Position numbers and translations under genes: made by a program
IMG/VR virus record: IMGVR_UViG_3300012199_000042
Coordinates: 1 to 30,492 of that record
DNA from: a virus
Reading direction: 5' to 3' (one strand)
Length of the DNA stretch: 30,492 nucleotides
The notes under the pieces: model-generated
Databases searched by the model: none
Seen by the model: only the letters and a program-made list of their open reading frames with translations
What the model was told of the DNA's origin: nothing
In this document: positions 19,819-27,025 of the stretch, piece by piece
Layout of the letters: each line of letters starts with the position of its first letter
Numbering within the stretch: position 1 is the stretch's first letter

Positions 19819-20103
19819 TTACTTCTTTGCGGCAAGAGCTTGCTTCTGATACTGTTGGGCTTGCTGTGTGATCATTTGCAGATCAAGCTTTGAGGCATTG
19901 CTGCCATCAAAAGAATAATCTGGCAGATCCCACGAGAGCGTCAATTGTCCAGTTTCAAGATTGATGCCCATGACAGCAATTTCATACTTGGCGACTTTTC
20001 CATCAACTGTGCGGTAGACGTAAAAGGGATATCCCATGCTAATAGCTTTATTTACGGTTTGAAGATAGGCTATTTCCTTCTTCCAGGGGTTAAACTTTGT
20101 CAT
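19819..20103 (-). CDS. First gene of the leftward arm, hypothetical
   Basis: A 94-residue protein starting MTKFNPWKKEIAYLQTVNKA, with a beta middle (YPFYVYRTVDGKVAKYEIAVMG) and a Gln/Ala-rich helical end. GGAAGG lies before ATG 20103. It is the first gene behind the left copy of the 43-bp operator-promoter, so it should be among the earliest expressed leftward genes. Function unknown. Confidence 0.65.
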   Translation of the reverse strand: MTKFNPWKKEIAYLQTVNKAISMGYPFYVYRTVDGKVAKYEIAVMGINLETGQLTLSWDLPDYSFDGSNASKLDLQMITQQAQQYQKQALAAKK

Positions 20104-20147
20104 TTCTTTGCTTCCTTCCGGCTGTTTCATGTTTCATCTTACATAAG

Positions 20148-20190
20148 AATTATATCACATATGTGATGAAAATACTACCCCAAAAGGCAC
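20148..20190 (-). promoter_or_regulatory. Left outward operator-promoter (copy 1 of a 43-bp inverted repeat)
   Basis: Read leftward, this block is identical over 43 bp to 21472-21514. It has TGATATAAT, an extended -10 element, whose TG lies inside the perfect palindrome ATCACATATGTGAT (20154-20167). There is no good -35, so it relies on the extended -10 or on an activator. A bound dimer would cover the promoter. It drives the 20103 gene and probably the genes below it. Confidence 0.75.
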
Positions 20191-20215
20191 TAATTTCAAC
20201 ATAATTCCGTGATTT

Positions 20216-20539
20216 CTAGGAAATTGCTTTTTCTACCTTTTTTCTTTCTTCTCTCCATTGAGGATGGGGGCGTAAGGGTATATTCCGGATTCTTTCTTCA
20301 CGGTAGAGCCTCCCGCCTGGCAGGATGATAGAATCCCCTTCTTTTCTCAGGTCGGCGCGGTGTACTACTGAGAAGCGGGTATAGTTCTGATATGTTCTAT
20401 CCTTGTTGTATTCATTAACTACCCGCTCATTCCATATCTCAGCAACTCGATGGGGAGTGATCCACTTGACCCCGTGCTCATCAATAAATTCGGTTAAGCG
20501 CATCGGTATCTCATTTCCAATTTCTCTAAGGGACATCAT
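20216..20539 (-). CDS. Putative helix-turn-helix regulator of the control region
   Basis: The 107-residue protein contains FIDEHGVKWITPHRVAEIWN, a possible helix-turn-helix, then YQNYTRFSVVHRADLRKEGD and GGRLYREERIRNIPLRP. This resembles the small excisionase/MerR-like DNA-binding fold. The two starting ATGs (20539 and 20536) follow GGAGG. It lies between the two copies of the operator repeat, next to a divergent promoter region containing similar operators, so it is the best candidate for the protein that binds TCACATATGTGA. The family call is tentative. Confidence 0.6.
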   Translation of the reverse strand: MMSLREIGNEIPMRLTEFIDEHGVKWITPHRVAEIWNERVVNEYNKDRTYQNYTRFSVVHRADLRKEGDSIILPGGRLYREERIRNIPLRPHPQWREERKKVEKAIS

Positions 20540-20548
20540 CGAACCTCC

Positions 20549-20625
20549 ATTCTATCACATGTGTGTACTATTGTAACTTTCATCACATTTGTGCTATAAT
20601 ATGATTGTACTCATGTGTGATGAAA
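20549..20625. promoter_or_regulatory. Divergent promoters with three TCACA-type operators
   Basis: Rightward: TTGTAA (20571-20576), 18 bases, TATAAT (20595-20600) with an extended TGC, overlapped by ATCACATTTGTGC (20582-20594). Leftward: either TAGAAT (20549-20554), using the same TTGTAA as -35 (TTACAA) at 16 bases, or TACAAT (20570-20575), which leaves room for the ribosome site. Further operators are TCACATGTGTGT (20555-20566) and CATGTGTGATG (20613-20623). Only 107 bases separate the two starts, so the promoters must interfere with each other. Confidence 0.65.
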
Positions 20626-20646
20626 AAGTCAAGTAAGGGAACAGTG

Positions 20647-21456
20647 ATGAAAAAGCAAGAAGCACAACAGAGAGCAGAGAAATTTCGTAATCTTCGTCTC
20701 AATGGCGCTACCTTTGAAGATATAGCTAGTACCTATAGCATCTCACGCCAGCGGGTTGAACAGATCATTTCACAGTATGAGCGTACCTATAACTTACCTC
20801 GTTCTACTGCTACCAAAAGAGAAGTGGTGAAGTTCGCACGGCAAGCAGATAAGGAGGAATATAAAGAGGCTCTCCATATCTCTCAGCAAAAAAACCTGAA
20901 ACGCTTTGTTCCCTCCTTTCAACTTGATGCACACCTTGTGGGCCAATTTCTGAATGAATTGGGGAAGAAATCAGTTCTTTATGGGTACTTTGGGAAGTCT
21001 CAGCGGAATCCGAAAACACGGAAAGATGGCATTCCTTACCCTTGTATGGATACACCGACAAATATCTTTTTCTCAGGAAATAGACGAACAGGGAAAGATC
21101 ATGTGACTGTGCATTCCTGGGTGCTTCAACACTATGGGATACAACTAGAGCCGGGGCAAGATTGCCACCATATCGATGGTGATATCACCAATAATATGCG
21201 CGAAAACCTGGAGGTTCTTTCAAGTAAAGATCATGGGTATCTTACTATGCAAGAGCAGATACATAAAGGAAACATACATCGCCGCCCACGTAGTCGCGCC
21301 TTAACAGATCAGCAAGTCATACAGATACGCGCTCAGTATCAATTAGGGCAGACTTCTTTTCCTCAACTTGCAAAAATCTATAGCGTTTCACCTCTGTCTA
21401 TCTATAAAGCCGTGCATGGGCTCGAAGCCTATAAGGATATTACAAAACTGCTATAA
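20647..21456 (+). CDS. HNH endonuclease with N- and C-terminal helix-turn-helix regions
   Basis: The 269-residue protein has an N-terminal helix-turn-helix (residues 22-43, TFEDIASTYSISRQRVEQII) and a central HNH domain (His156, QDCHHIDGDITNNMRENLEV at 171-190, His196). A second helix-turn-helix follows at 237-257 (SFPQLAKIYSVSPLSIYKAV). This is the design of free-standing phage homing endonucleases, which cut DNA at specific sites to spread their gene. ATG 20647 has AAGGGA 6 bases upstream; the frame opens earlier at a TTG (20605) and an ATG (20620) without such a site. It lies within the control region and is transcribed from an operator-covered promoter. Confidence 0.85.
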   Translation: MKKQEAQQRAEKFRNLRLNGATFEDIASTYSISRQRVEQIISQYERTYNLPRSTATKREVVKFARQADKEEYKEALHISQQKNLKRFVPSFQLDAHLVGQFLNELGKKSVLYGYFGKSQRNPKTRKDGIPYPCMDTPTNIFFSGNRRTGKDHVTVHSWVLQHYGIQLEPGQDCHHIDGDITNNMRENLEVLSSKDHGYLTMQEQIHKGNIHRRPRSRALTDQQVIQIRAQYQLGQTSFPQLAKIYSVSPLSIYKAVHGLEAYKDITKLL

Positions 21457-21471
21457 AATTGCCCCATTTTG

Positions 21472-21514
21472 GTGCCTTTTGGGGTAGTATTTTCATCACA
21501 TATGTGATATAATT
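21472..21514 (+). promoter_or_regulatory. Right outward operator-promoter (copy 2 of the 43-bp inverted repeat)
   Basis: Identical over 43 bp to the complement of 20148-20190. The palindrome ATCACATATGTGAT (21495-21508) overlaps an extended -10 element TGATATAAT (21506-21512 region). It drives the rightward arm from 21573 onward. The identity stops at the edges of the promoter, so it has been kept or copied for this role. Confidence 0.75.
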
Positions 21515-21572
21515 ATATCAATGAGAGGACACCGTAAACCCTCTCACGAGCGCGATCAGAAAGGTCACAGAG

Positions 21573-21848
21573 ATGCAGAAAGTCACCACACTCAAGCGGG
21601 TCCAAGTTATTCAGACGTGGGTATTTAACAAGATTGATCGGGTATGCTTCAAGGTTCAATCTTCAAACAATGTAGATAAGTATAACACTTGCTTCGATCG
21701 TGGGCATGGCTCCTGCACTTGCCCGGCATACGGTGAATGCTACCACCTCAAGCAGCTTCGCCCGCGCTATGAAGCGATCAAGGCGAAGAGAGAAGCAGAG
21801 AAGCGAGCGGCCTTTGTTGCAGAGTATGACCCCTGCATGGTGGCCTAG
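21573..21848 (+). CDS. SWIM-like zinc-finger protein
   Basis: The 91-residue protein has a strand-rich N-terminus (RVCFKVQSSNNVDKYNTC), then CFDRGHGSCTCPAYGECYHLKQL with C-x-C...C-x-H spacing typical of SWIM zinc fingers, and a basic helical tail. SWIM domains bind DNA or proteins. It is the first gene of the rightward arm, with AAAGG before the ATG. Confidence 0.65.
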   Translation: MQKVTTLKRVQVIQTWVFNKIDRVCFKVQSSNNVDKYNTCFDRGHGSCTCPAYGECYHLKQLRPRYEAIKAKREAEKRAAFVAEYDPCMVA

Positions 21849-21866
21849 ATAGACAAGTGGCTGAGC

Positions 21867-21891
21867 GAGCGAGAGGGTGATCTTCTCGCTC
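21867..21891 (+). other. Intergenic hairpin
   Basis: GAGCGAGA (21867-21874) pairs exactly with TCTCGCTC (21884-21891) over a 9-base loop, 19 bases after the SWIM-protein stop. There is no T run. The rest of the 90-base gap contains only the ribosome binding site of the next gene. Confidence 0.35.
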
Positions 21892-21938
21892 ACATTGAAG
21901 ATTATATGTGTAGTCAAGAATATCAGGAGGATACAAAA

Positions 21939-22148
21939 ATGACAGAAGAGACACAAGCAGAAATGACTGAGGTTAATTTCCAGGTAGTGCAGGTGTATGC
22001 CAGTATGAAGTATTGGAGGAGAGGTGAAAAGATAGCTCGTCCTCTTCCACTTGGTACTTATCCAGCACAGACCGAGACACAAGCGCTAAGGAAAGCGGCT
22101 GATGATTGGAAATTGCCTACACAATTATTGTTCGCTACCATCAAGTAA
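21939..22148 (+). CDS. Hypothetical small protein
   Basis: A 69-residue protein starting MTEETQAEMTEVNFQVVQVY, with a strand-loop-strand core (VYASMKYWRRGEKIARPLPLG) and a helical end. AGGAGG precedes ATG 21939; the longer frame upstream has no such site. Function unknown. Confidence 0.6.
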   Translation: MTEETQAEMTEVNFQVVQVYASMKYWRRGEKIARPLPLGTYPAQTETQALRKAADDWKLPTQLLFATIK

Positions 22149-22156
22149 TTATCGCC

Positions 22157-22179
22157 GTGGCGGGCTATCCGCCCGCCAC
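22157..22179 (+). other. GC-rich hairpin upstream of a ribosome binding site
   Basis: GTGGCGGGC (22157-22165) and GCCCGCCAC (22171-22179) form a perfect 9-bp stem with a 5-base loop, 20 bases before the ATG at 22200 and directly followed by AAAGAAAGGA. No T run follows. It has the same placement as the hairpins at 18494, 19791 and 3001. Confidence 0.55.
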
Positions 22180-22199
22180 AAAGAAAGGAACCACACATC

Positions 22200-22778
22200 A
22201 TGACCCTTGTTACCCAACACATTAGCAGCCAATTAAATTTGAAGTTTGTTACAGCCTATTTCAAGGCTATGCACAAAGAGCGCGACATCCGCGTACAGAG
22301 GCGCGAGGACGGCTCTCTGTATATCAGTGATGGAATGCTGGCGGTAAACGTCCCTGTATCGCCTGATCTTTTCCCCTTCACGGTATTTGCTGATAATTGG
22401 CAGCGGTCCACCTTCCATTCTCAGAATAAGATAGCTGAGGAGGGCGGACCGGATATCGAGGTCTTCTTCCGTAGTTGGGGTAAGACGAATGAGAACTATG
22501 TTCTAACCTTGACACCCTTCCTCTTAGAGATACCAGGAGCCACGAATAAGCCAGGTACCCTCTCTCGCAAGCTCGCGGTCTACAATCTTCAGGAAGAGGT
22601 ATGGGCTATCTACATTCCTAAGCGTATGATGGATATGCTTAACCCCGACCTAGACGCGTTGAAGGGTTTCTTATTCGAGACAAGCGGCCATGAGAGGCCG
22701 GTACGAGTCTCAGCCATCAATGGCATCGTGGCCTACCTGATGCCGAAACAAAACATCGAACGGTACTTGAAAGTATAA
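22200..22778 (+). CDS. Hypothetical protein, 192 residues
   Basis: The product is mixed alpha/beta with VTAYFKAMHKERDIRVQRRE, ISDGMLAVNVPVSPDLFPF and a C-terminal RPVRVSAINGIVAYLMPKQ. No family was recognised; a clamp-like fold is conceivable from the alternating strands but not supported by motifs. AAAGGAACC precedes the start, and it stands directly before the putative annealing protein, so it may act in recombination. Confidence 0.65.
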   Translation: MTLVTQHISSQLNLKFVTAYFKAMHKERDIRVQRREDGSLYISDGMLAVNVPVSPDLFPFTVFADNWQRSTFHSQNKIAEEGGPDIEVFFRSWGKTNENYVLTLTPFLLEIPGATNKPGTLSRKLAVYNLQEEVWAIYIPKRMMDMLNPDLDALKGFLFETSGHERPVRVSAINGIVAYLMPKQNIERYLKV

Positions 22779-22790
22779 TAGGAGGATATC

Positions 22791-23441
22791 ATGACTCAAC
22801 AACAAACTTACAATGCTCACGAACATCTCATCCAGATCAAAGGCCGCGATGGACAGCAGAAGGAATACTACCCCGCAGCCTGGCGTCTCTATGAACTCAG
22901 ATACCGCCATCCTCACATCACGATTGAGTCCAAGATTGAGTATATGGACCAGGAGCACAATTTCGTTATCATTAAAGCCGTCATCTATGATGGCAAGACG
23001 TACGAAGAGTCAGACATGCGGGCCTCCTCGATGAAGCAAGGACTTCTCTCAGCACTTGATAAGGTTGAGACAGCAGCCAAAGCGAGAGCTGCTCGTGACT
23101 TCGGCGTTTCGACTGAGCTTGCTTTGGATAGCGAGCCAGAAGAAGACCTTGATCCTGCACTGACACAAAACGCGCCTGCTAATACCAAAGTGACACAGAA
23201 GGGGAACCTCTCAGTTGTTCCACAGAACGAGTCTGCCCCTTCCCCGCTCTTGGGTGCCCTGCAAGAAATGTACATCTACGCCCGCGACCTGGGGCTCATT
23301 ACCGACCTGGCAAGTTGGGAAGCCCTCAAGGTCGAGATACTGGGGAAAGCTGTCCATGATGAGGATATGAGTGCCCCAGATGTAGAGAAGATGCGCAAGG
23401 GGTTGGCCGAGCGCAAGAAGAAAGTCGCCAACAAAAAGTAA
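22791..23441 (+). CDS. Putative ssDNA-annealing/ssDNA-binding recombination protein
   Basis: The 216-residue protein opens with HEHLIQIKGRDGQQKEYYPA and AWRLYELRYRHPHITIESKI, continues with FVIIKAVIYDGKTYEESDMR, and then LSALDKVETAAKARAARDFG. Order and spacing (K-G-x-x-Y-x-P..R..W, beta strands, then E-T-A-x-x-R-A) fit phage proteins placed near Rad52/Sak-type recombinases that bind single-stranded DNA. A long Pro/Gln/Ser-rich linker (about 115-150) joins a second helical domain with a Lys-rich end. Annealing or binding of ssDNA is the likely role, but the family assignment is from memory. Confidence 0.6.
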   Translation: MTQQQTYNAHEHLIQIKGRDGQQKEYYPAAWRLYELRYRHPHITIESKIEYMDQEHNFVIIKAVIYDGKTYEESDMRASSMKQGLLSALDKVETAAKARAARDFGVSTELALDSEPEEDLDPALTQNAPANTKVTQKGNLSVVPQNESAPSPLLGALQEMYIYARDLGLITDLASWEALKVEILGKAVHDEDMSAPDVEKMRKGLAERKKKVANKK

Positions 23442-23454
23442 GGAAGGTAATATA

Positions 23455-23814
23455 ATGGCAGTAAAACACTATTGCATTCTTGGATACTACGGTGATAATG
23501 CTCCTATAGGTATTCATCCTGCCTGGGATGGAGAACTTTTTACTGAAGAAGCTGCTCAGGGAACAATACGCAACATCGAACATCAGCAGCAATTTGACCC
23601 TAACTGGCAAGTAGAAACGCCTTTCGGAATGTGTAGACCTTTACGGGCTTATCTTCAATCTGGGCGTATCATATGGGAATTAGAGGAAGTTACAACGCCA
23701 AAGAAGGCACATATACATCGTGAAGACATTCACATTTTTGGTGTCGATACAGCGATGCCAGAAGATTATATTACTGAACTACATGAGTTCCCAGTTCTTA
23801 GGAAGAAAGTGTAA
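23455..23814 (+). CDS. Hypothetical protein
   Basis: A 119-residue, mildly acidic protein (MAVKHYCILGYYGDNAPIGI) with many aromatic residues and no recognised domain. AAGGAAGG precedes its ATG. It ends the first rightward unit, 28 bases before the terminator hairpin. Confidence 0.65.
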   Translation: MAVKHYCILGYYGDNAPIGIHPAWDGELFTEEAAQGTIRNIEHQQQFDPNWQVETPFGMCRPLRAYLQSGRIIWELEEVTTPKKAHIHREDIHIFGVDTAMPEDYITELHEFPVLRKKV

Positions 23815-23842
23815 CTTTTCAGTAGCTCATAAATCCACTCAA

Positions 23843-23877
23843 GCCGGTGAGTAACCCCTACTCACTGGCCTCTTTTT
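23843..23877 (+). terminator. Rho-independent terminator
   Basis: GCCGGTGAGTA (23843-23853) pairs with TACTCACTGGC (23859-23869), with one G-T pair and a 5-base loop, followed by CTCTTTTT. It ends the first rightward unit. Confidence 0.85.
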
Positions 23878-23889
23878 GTCATGTCCTAC

Positions 23890-23919
23890 TTTACATAACT
23901 CTCGATTGTATGCTATGCT
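23890..23919 (+). promoter_or_regulatory. Promoter of the packaging and modification unit
   Basis: TTTACA (23890-23895), 18 bases and TATGCT (23914-23919) follow the terminator directly and lie 42 bases before the first gene of the next rightward unit. No operator-like palindrome is seen here, so this unit may be under different control from the early arms. Confidence 0.6.
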
Positions 23920-23961
23920 TATCTCAAGATCGGTCACACATAAAGAAAGCACGGCACGCGC

Positions 23962-24276
23962 ATGATGGGACTCTACTTGCTCGCACTCCTCGTCGGCTAC
24001 TTAGGAGGAGTCGCTACCGTCTACCTCTATCAATGGCTTATGCGCCAGCTTGGGCATGGGCCGTATCTGGAAGTGTGGGAACCACGAGGAGAGGATACAC
24101 AACCGCTTGTTACTTATGATGAGGATAGACGGGCATGGGTAGAAGGGGAAGAGTACGCTCCTTCAATTACCTGGATGGGTAGCGTGCCGCCGGGAACAAC
24201 GGCGCGTGTTGATGAGGTCAAAAGAGTTCCCCGTTGCGGAACGCTAGTGGAGCAACGAAAAGATGGTAGCCAATAA
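23962..24276 (+). CDS. Single-helix membrane protein
   Basis: A 104-residue protein with one membrane helix near the N-terminus (LYLLALLVGYLGGVATVYLY) and a charged cytoplasmic or periplasmic tail (EVWEPRGEDTQPLVTYDEDR). The ribosome site is weak (two adjacent ATGs at 23962 and 23965). It overlaps the terminase small-subunit start. Its position at the head of the packaging unit is unusual; function unknown. Confidence 0.55.
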   Translation: MMGLYLLALLVGYLGGVATVYLYQWLMRQLGHGPYLEVWEPRGEDTQPLVTYDEDRRAWVEGEEYAPSITWMGSVPPGTTARVDEVKRVPRCGTLVEQRKDGSQ

Positions 24277-24841
24277 TCCTACTCCACAATACAACGTTGC
24301 TCAGGTCATGTTTCCCGGCCTCTTCAAAAAAGTTCCACCTGAAAGCGCAAAGGCAGCGCGGGCCTATGCAAACTATGAACTGCTCGGTGATGGGCGCACA
24401 CTTCCGCGTCTAGTTGAATGGTATAAGAACCAACCGGAACCAACTAAACACAACCGGAAAGGCAAGAAGTATATCCCCAACCTCTCAACCTTGAAACAGT
24501 GGTCGAGTGATTATAATTGGCAGCAGCGCATCAAGGACTATGAGCGCATACAACTTGAGGAGCGGCGCAAACGGCGGCAAGAGGAGCTTGATCAGATGGA
24601 TAAGCGCCACGCCGACTATGGACGAGCCTCGCTCTACCGGGCGATAGAGTACATCAATGTTCATTTGGACGACCCAGGCACCACAATGGCCCAGGCCGTC
24701 TCTCTTATGCGCACGTCCTACGAGTTGGAACGCCTGGCGAGAGGAGCGGCAACCGAGCGTATAGAGGGGGATATGAGTATCACTGTGCTGCCAAAGGAGT
24801 ATATTAACTTGTCGGAAGATGAGGAGGGCAGCGAGCCGTGA
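24263..24841 (+). CDS. Terminase small subunit-like protein
   Basis: The 192-residue protein has an N-terminal part with FKKVPPESAKAARAYANYEL and the segment RTLPRLVEWYKNQPE..YIPNLSTLKQWSSDYNWQQRI, the phage-type helix-turn-helix recognised in small terminase subunits. A long charged helical region follows (RIQLEERRKRRQEELDQMDK). It would recognise the packaging site and bind the large subunit. Here the large subunit lies 2.8 kb downstream, with modification genes in between. The gene ends by a GTGA overlap with the ParB-like gene. Confidence 0.65.
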   Translation: MVANNPTPQYNVAQVMFPGLFKKVPPESAKAARAYANYELLGDGRTLPRLVEWYKNQPEPTKHNRKGKKYIPNLSTLKQWSSDYNWQQRIKDYERIQLEERRKRRQEELDQMDKRHADYGRASLYRAIEYINVHLDDPGTTMAQAVSLMRTSYELERLARGAATERIEGDMSITVLPKEYINLSEDEEGSEP

Positions 24842-25530
24842 TTGAAAATAGCACCTCTCTCGTCCTTGAAGAAATAGCCCTCGACCAACTCAAACCGCAC
24901 CCGCGCAACTACCGCTCACATCCTGAAGACGAGATAGAGCACCTGGTAGAAAGTATTCGTGCCAACGGTATCTACCGCAATATTGTGATTGCGAGTGAAG
25001 GAACTATCCTTGCGGGCCGGGGAGTTGCTATAGCAGCGCGTAGGGCCGGGTATAGCACGGCCCCAGTCTACCGCGCGCCATTCGGGCCAGGCGACCCCCG
25101 CGCCATCAAGCTCCTTATAGCCGATAACGAGATTAGTCACCTGGCCGAAAATGACGATAGGCTCCTGACCGAGTTACTGCGCGAACTGAAAGAGTCTGAA
25201 GTGGGACTGCTCGGTACCGGCTATGATGACATGATGCTGGCGAACCTCGTTATGGTCACACGACCAGAATTAGAGATTGCTGACCTGGATGCGGCAGCGC
25301 AATGGGTAGGACTTCCTGAGTATGATGAGGGAAAAGACCAGATTCAAATCATGATTAACTTTGCTTGTGAGGAAGATTGTCAAGCATTTTGTCGTATGCT
25401 TCATCTTGGTATGGGCAAAACCGCCATGAAAGGGGCAAAGAAGTCTTTCTGGTGGCCGGTCAGGGAAAATGATGATAACACCTCCATCCTCTTTTCCAGC
25501 GTCAAGAAAGAGGAGATAGGTGAGGCATGA
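24838..25530 (+). CDS. ParB/Srx N-terminal-like nuclease-domain protein
   Basis: The 230-residue protein starts at GTG 24838, overlapping the previous stop. It contains IALDQLKPHPRNYRSHPEDEIEHLVESIRANGI and LAGRGVAIAARRAGYSTAPV, then a V-x-R-A segment and KLLIADNEISHLAENDD, the standard ParB/Srx fold. The C-terminal half is specific to this group. Many phages carry such proteins beside terminase or DNA-modification genes; a role in DNA modification or partition-like DNA binding is possible, and some members have nuclease activity. It overlaps the next gene by ATGA. Confidence 0.85.
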   Translation: MIENSTSLVLEEIALDQLKPHPRNYRSHPEDEIEHLVESIRANGIYRNIVIASEGTILAGRGVAIAARRAGYSTAPVYRAPFGPGDPRAIKLLIADNEISHLAENDDRLLTELLRELKESEVGLLGTGYDDMMLANLVMVTRPELEIADLDAAAQWVGLPEYDEGKDQIQIMINFACEEDCQAFCRMLHLGMGKTAMKGAKKSFWWPVRENDDNTSILFSSVKKEEIGEA

Positions 25531-26585
25531 CTGGGCGTATTCTTCCACGCTACCCTGTCTATATTCCAAGTAAAGGCCGCTCGCATGCCTGTCAAACGGC
25601 GCGTTGCCTCGTAAAGTATGGAGTTCCTTTTTCTCTCGTGGTCGAGCCACAAGAGGAAGCTCTCTATCGGGCAAAGTTCCCTGATGCCCATTTTCTGGTG
25701 TTACCCTGGAGTGGTGATGATCAGGTACGACGTACTTTTTGTCAACAATGGGGTATTGAGAATGGGGGACTCATTGCAGTGCGTAATTGGATCAAAGATC
25801 ATGCAACAGCAAGCGGTACAGAACGGCATTGGCAACTTGATGATAATATGGACTATTTTCGGCGCTACTACCATCAAAAGCGCGTCTATTGTGAGCCGGG
25901 CATTGCTTTGCAGGTGTGTGAGGATTTTACCGACCGCTATGAGAATATCGCTATCTCAGGACTCAATTATGAGGCGTTTATGCCGGATGGTCAAAAGCGC
26001 GTTCCCTTTGTGGTCAATTGCCATGTCTATTCTTGCTCGCTCACCTTGAACTCCATCCCATTCCGTTGGCGTTTAGCCTACAATGATGACACAGACATAT
26101 GCTTGCAAGTCCTCGCCGCGGGATGGTGTACGGTTCTCTTAAATACCTTCATGGTGCATAAAATCCAGACCATGAAGGTCAAAGGTGGGAATACGACTGA
26201 CCTCTATCAAGGAGATGGGCGCTTGAAAATGGCCCGTTCACTTGAACGCATGTGGCCCGGTGTCGTTACTACAAAACGCCGCTATCATCGGCCTCAACAC
26301 GTCATTAAGGATAGCTGGAAATGTTTCGATACGCCGCTCCGCTTGAAGCCCGGTATCGACCTCACGCAATTGCCAGCAATCAATGAATACGGCATGGAAC
26401 TTGTGCAGGTAGCCGCCGAAGTGAAAAGCCCGCGTATCCAGGGCCTTCTTGATGAGTGGCACAAGAAAAGAGGAGGAGAGCATGCGCCAGTTAGCACGCA
26501 AGCGACCGAAGAAACCCAGGCGACGGATAGCACGCAGGCGCTACAGCCCGCGCCGAGCGCATACTACAGTGAAGAGGAGCCGTAA
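25527..26585 (+). CDS. TET/JBP-associated-type DNA-base glycosyltransferase (TAGT)
   Basis: The 352-residue protein begins RYPVYIPSKGRSHACQTARC (8-27), with VVEPQEEALY (38-47), RNWIKDHA (86-93), the acidic metal-binding HWQLDDN (101-107), DRYENIAISGLNYEAF (136-151), YNDDTDICLQVL (185-196) and KGGNTTDLYQGDGR (219-232). This is a GT-A-type transferase of the group that phages use to add sugar to hydroxymethylated bases in DNA, mostly next to TET/JBP oxygenases. Its 30-residue Thr/Gln-rich tail is low complexity. The methyltransferase at 13552 could supply 5-methylcytosine, but no TET/JBP gene was found here. The assignment is from remembered motif patterns. Confidence 0.8.
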   Translation: MTGRILPRYPVYIPSKGRSHACQTARCLVKYGVPFSLVVEPQEEALYRAKFPDAHFLVLPWSGDDQVRRTFCQQWGIENGGLIAVRNWIKDHATASGTERHWQLDDNMDYFRRYYHQKRVYCEPGIALQVCEDFTDRYENIAISGLNYEAFMPDGQKRVPFVVNCHVYSCSLTLNSIPFRWRLAYNDDTDICLQVLAAGWCTVLLNTFMVHKIQTMKVKGGNTTDLYQGDGRLKMARSLERMWPGVVTTKRRYHRPQHVIKDSWKCFDTPLRLKPGIDLTQLPAINEYGMELVQVAAEVKSPRIQGLLDEWHKKRGGEHAPVSTQATEETQATDSTQALQPAPSAYYSEEEP

Positions 26586-26588
26586 ATA

Positions 26589-26804
26589 ATGAGCGAACAG
26601 GTAACACGACCTATCAATACACCTTTGGTCGAGCAAGCTATGCTGCACTTGCTTGCGGCATATGGAGAACGCATGGATAGAGACGAGCTACACAAGAAAC
26701 CGCTTGACTTCCTTACCATCGTGCTCCGCATAGCACAAGCGCAGGGCTTCACCCTTGAGGATGTCCTCTGTCATTGGAATGATATTCTGGAGGGCAAGGT
26801 ATAA
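26589..26804 (+). CDS. Hypothetical small helical protein
   Basis: A 71-residue, mostly helical protein (NTPLVEQAMLHLLAAYGERM) with no recognised domain. It starts 3 bases after the glycosyltransferase stop, with GAGGAGCC upstream, so it is translated with it. It may act with the modification genes. Confidence 0.6.
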   Translation: MSEQVTRPINTPLVEQAMLHLLAAYGERMDRDELHKKPLDFLTIVLRIAQAQGFTLEDVLCHWNDILEGKV

Positions 26805-26805
26805 G

Positions 26806-27012
26806 ATGAGCGAGGAGGGAGATGAGATAACCTATGCGCAGGCGTACTGCATGTATGAACATCTTTGCTATCAGCTTGAGGTTCACCTGGCGCATTGCTT
26901 ACTTTGTATTGCGGGCAAGTGGTATTGTCCTGATGCCAATCAATTACAGGAAAGTAGGAACCGCTGGCAGGAGCGCATGGCGGCTCTTAAGACTACTACT
27001 ACACAAAAGTGA
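26806..27012 (+). CDS. Hypothetical Cys/His-containing small protein
   Basis: A 68-residue protein starting MSEEGDEITYAQAYCMYEHL, with CMYEHLCYQLEVHLAHCLLC and a later WYCPDA, enough Cys and His for a metal site or a redox pair. It starts one base after the previous stop, so the two are coupled. No family was recognised. Confidence 0.55.
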   Translation: MSEEGDEITYAQAYCMYEHLCYQLEVHLAHCLLCIAGKWYCPDANQLQESRNRWQERMAALKTTTTQK

Positions 27013-27025
27013 AAGAGAGGTTATA

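Noticed and set aside
20148-21514. Insertion sequence with terminal inverted repeats
   Set aside because: The 43-bp inverted repeat is a promoter with operator, no target-site duplication is seen, and neither inner gene is a transposase.
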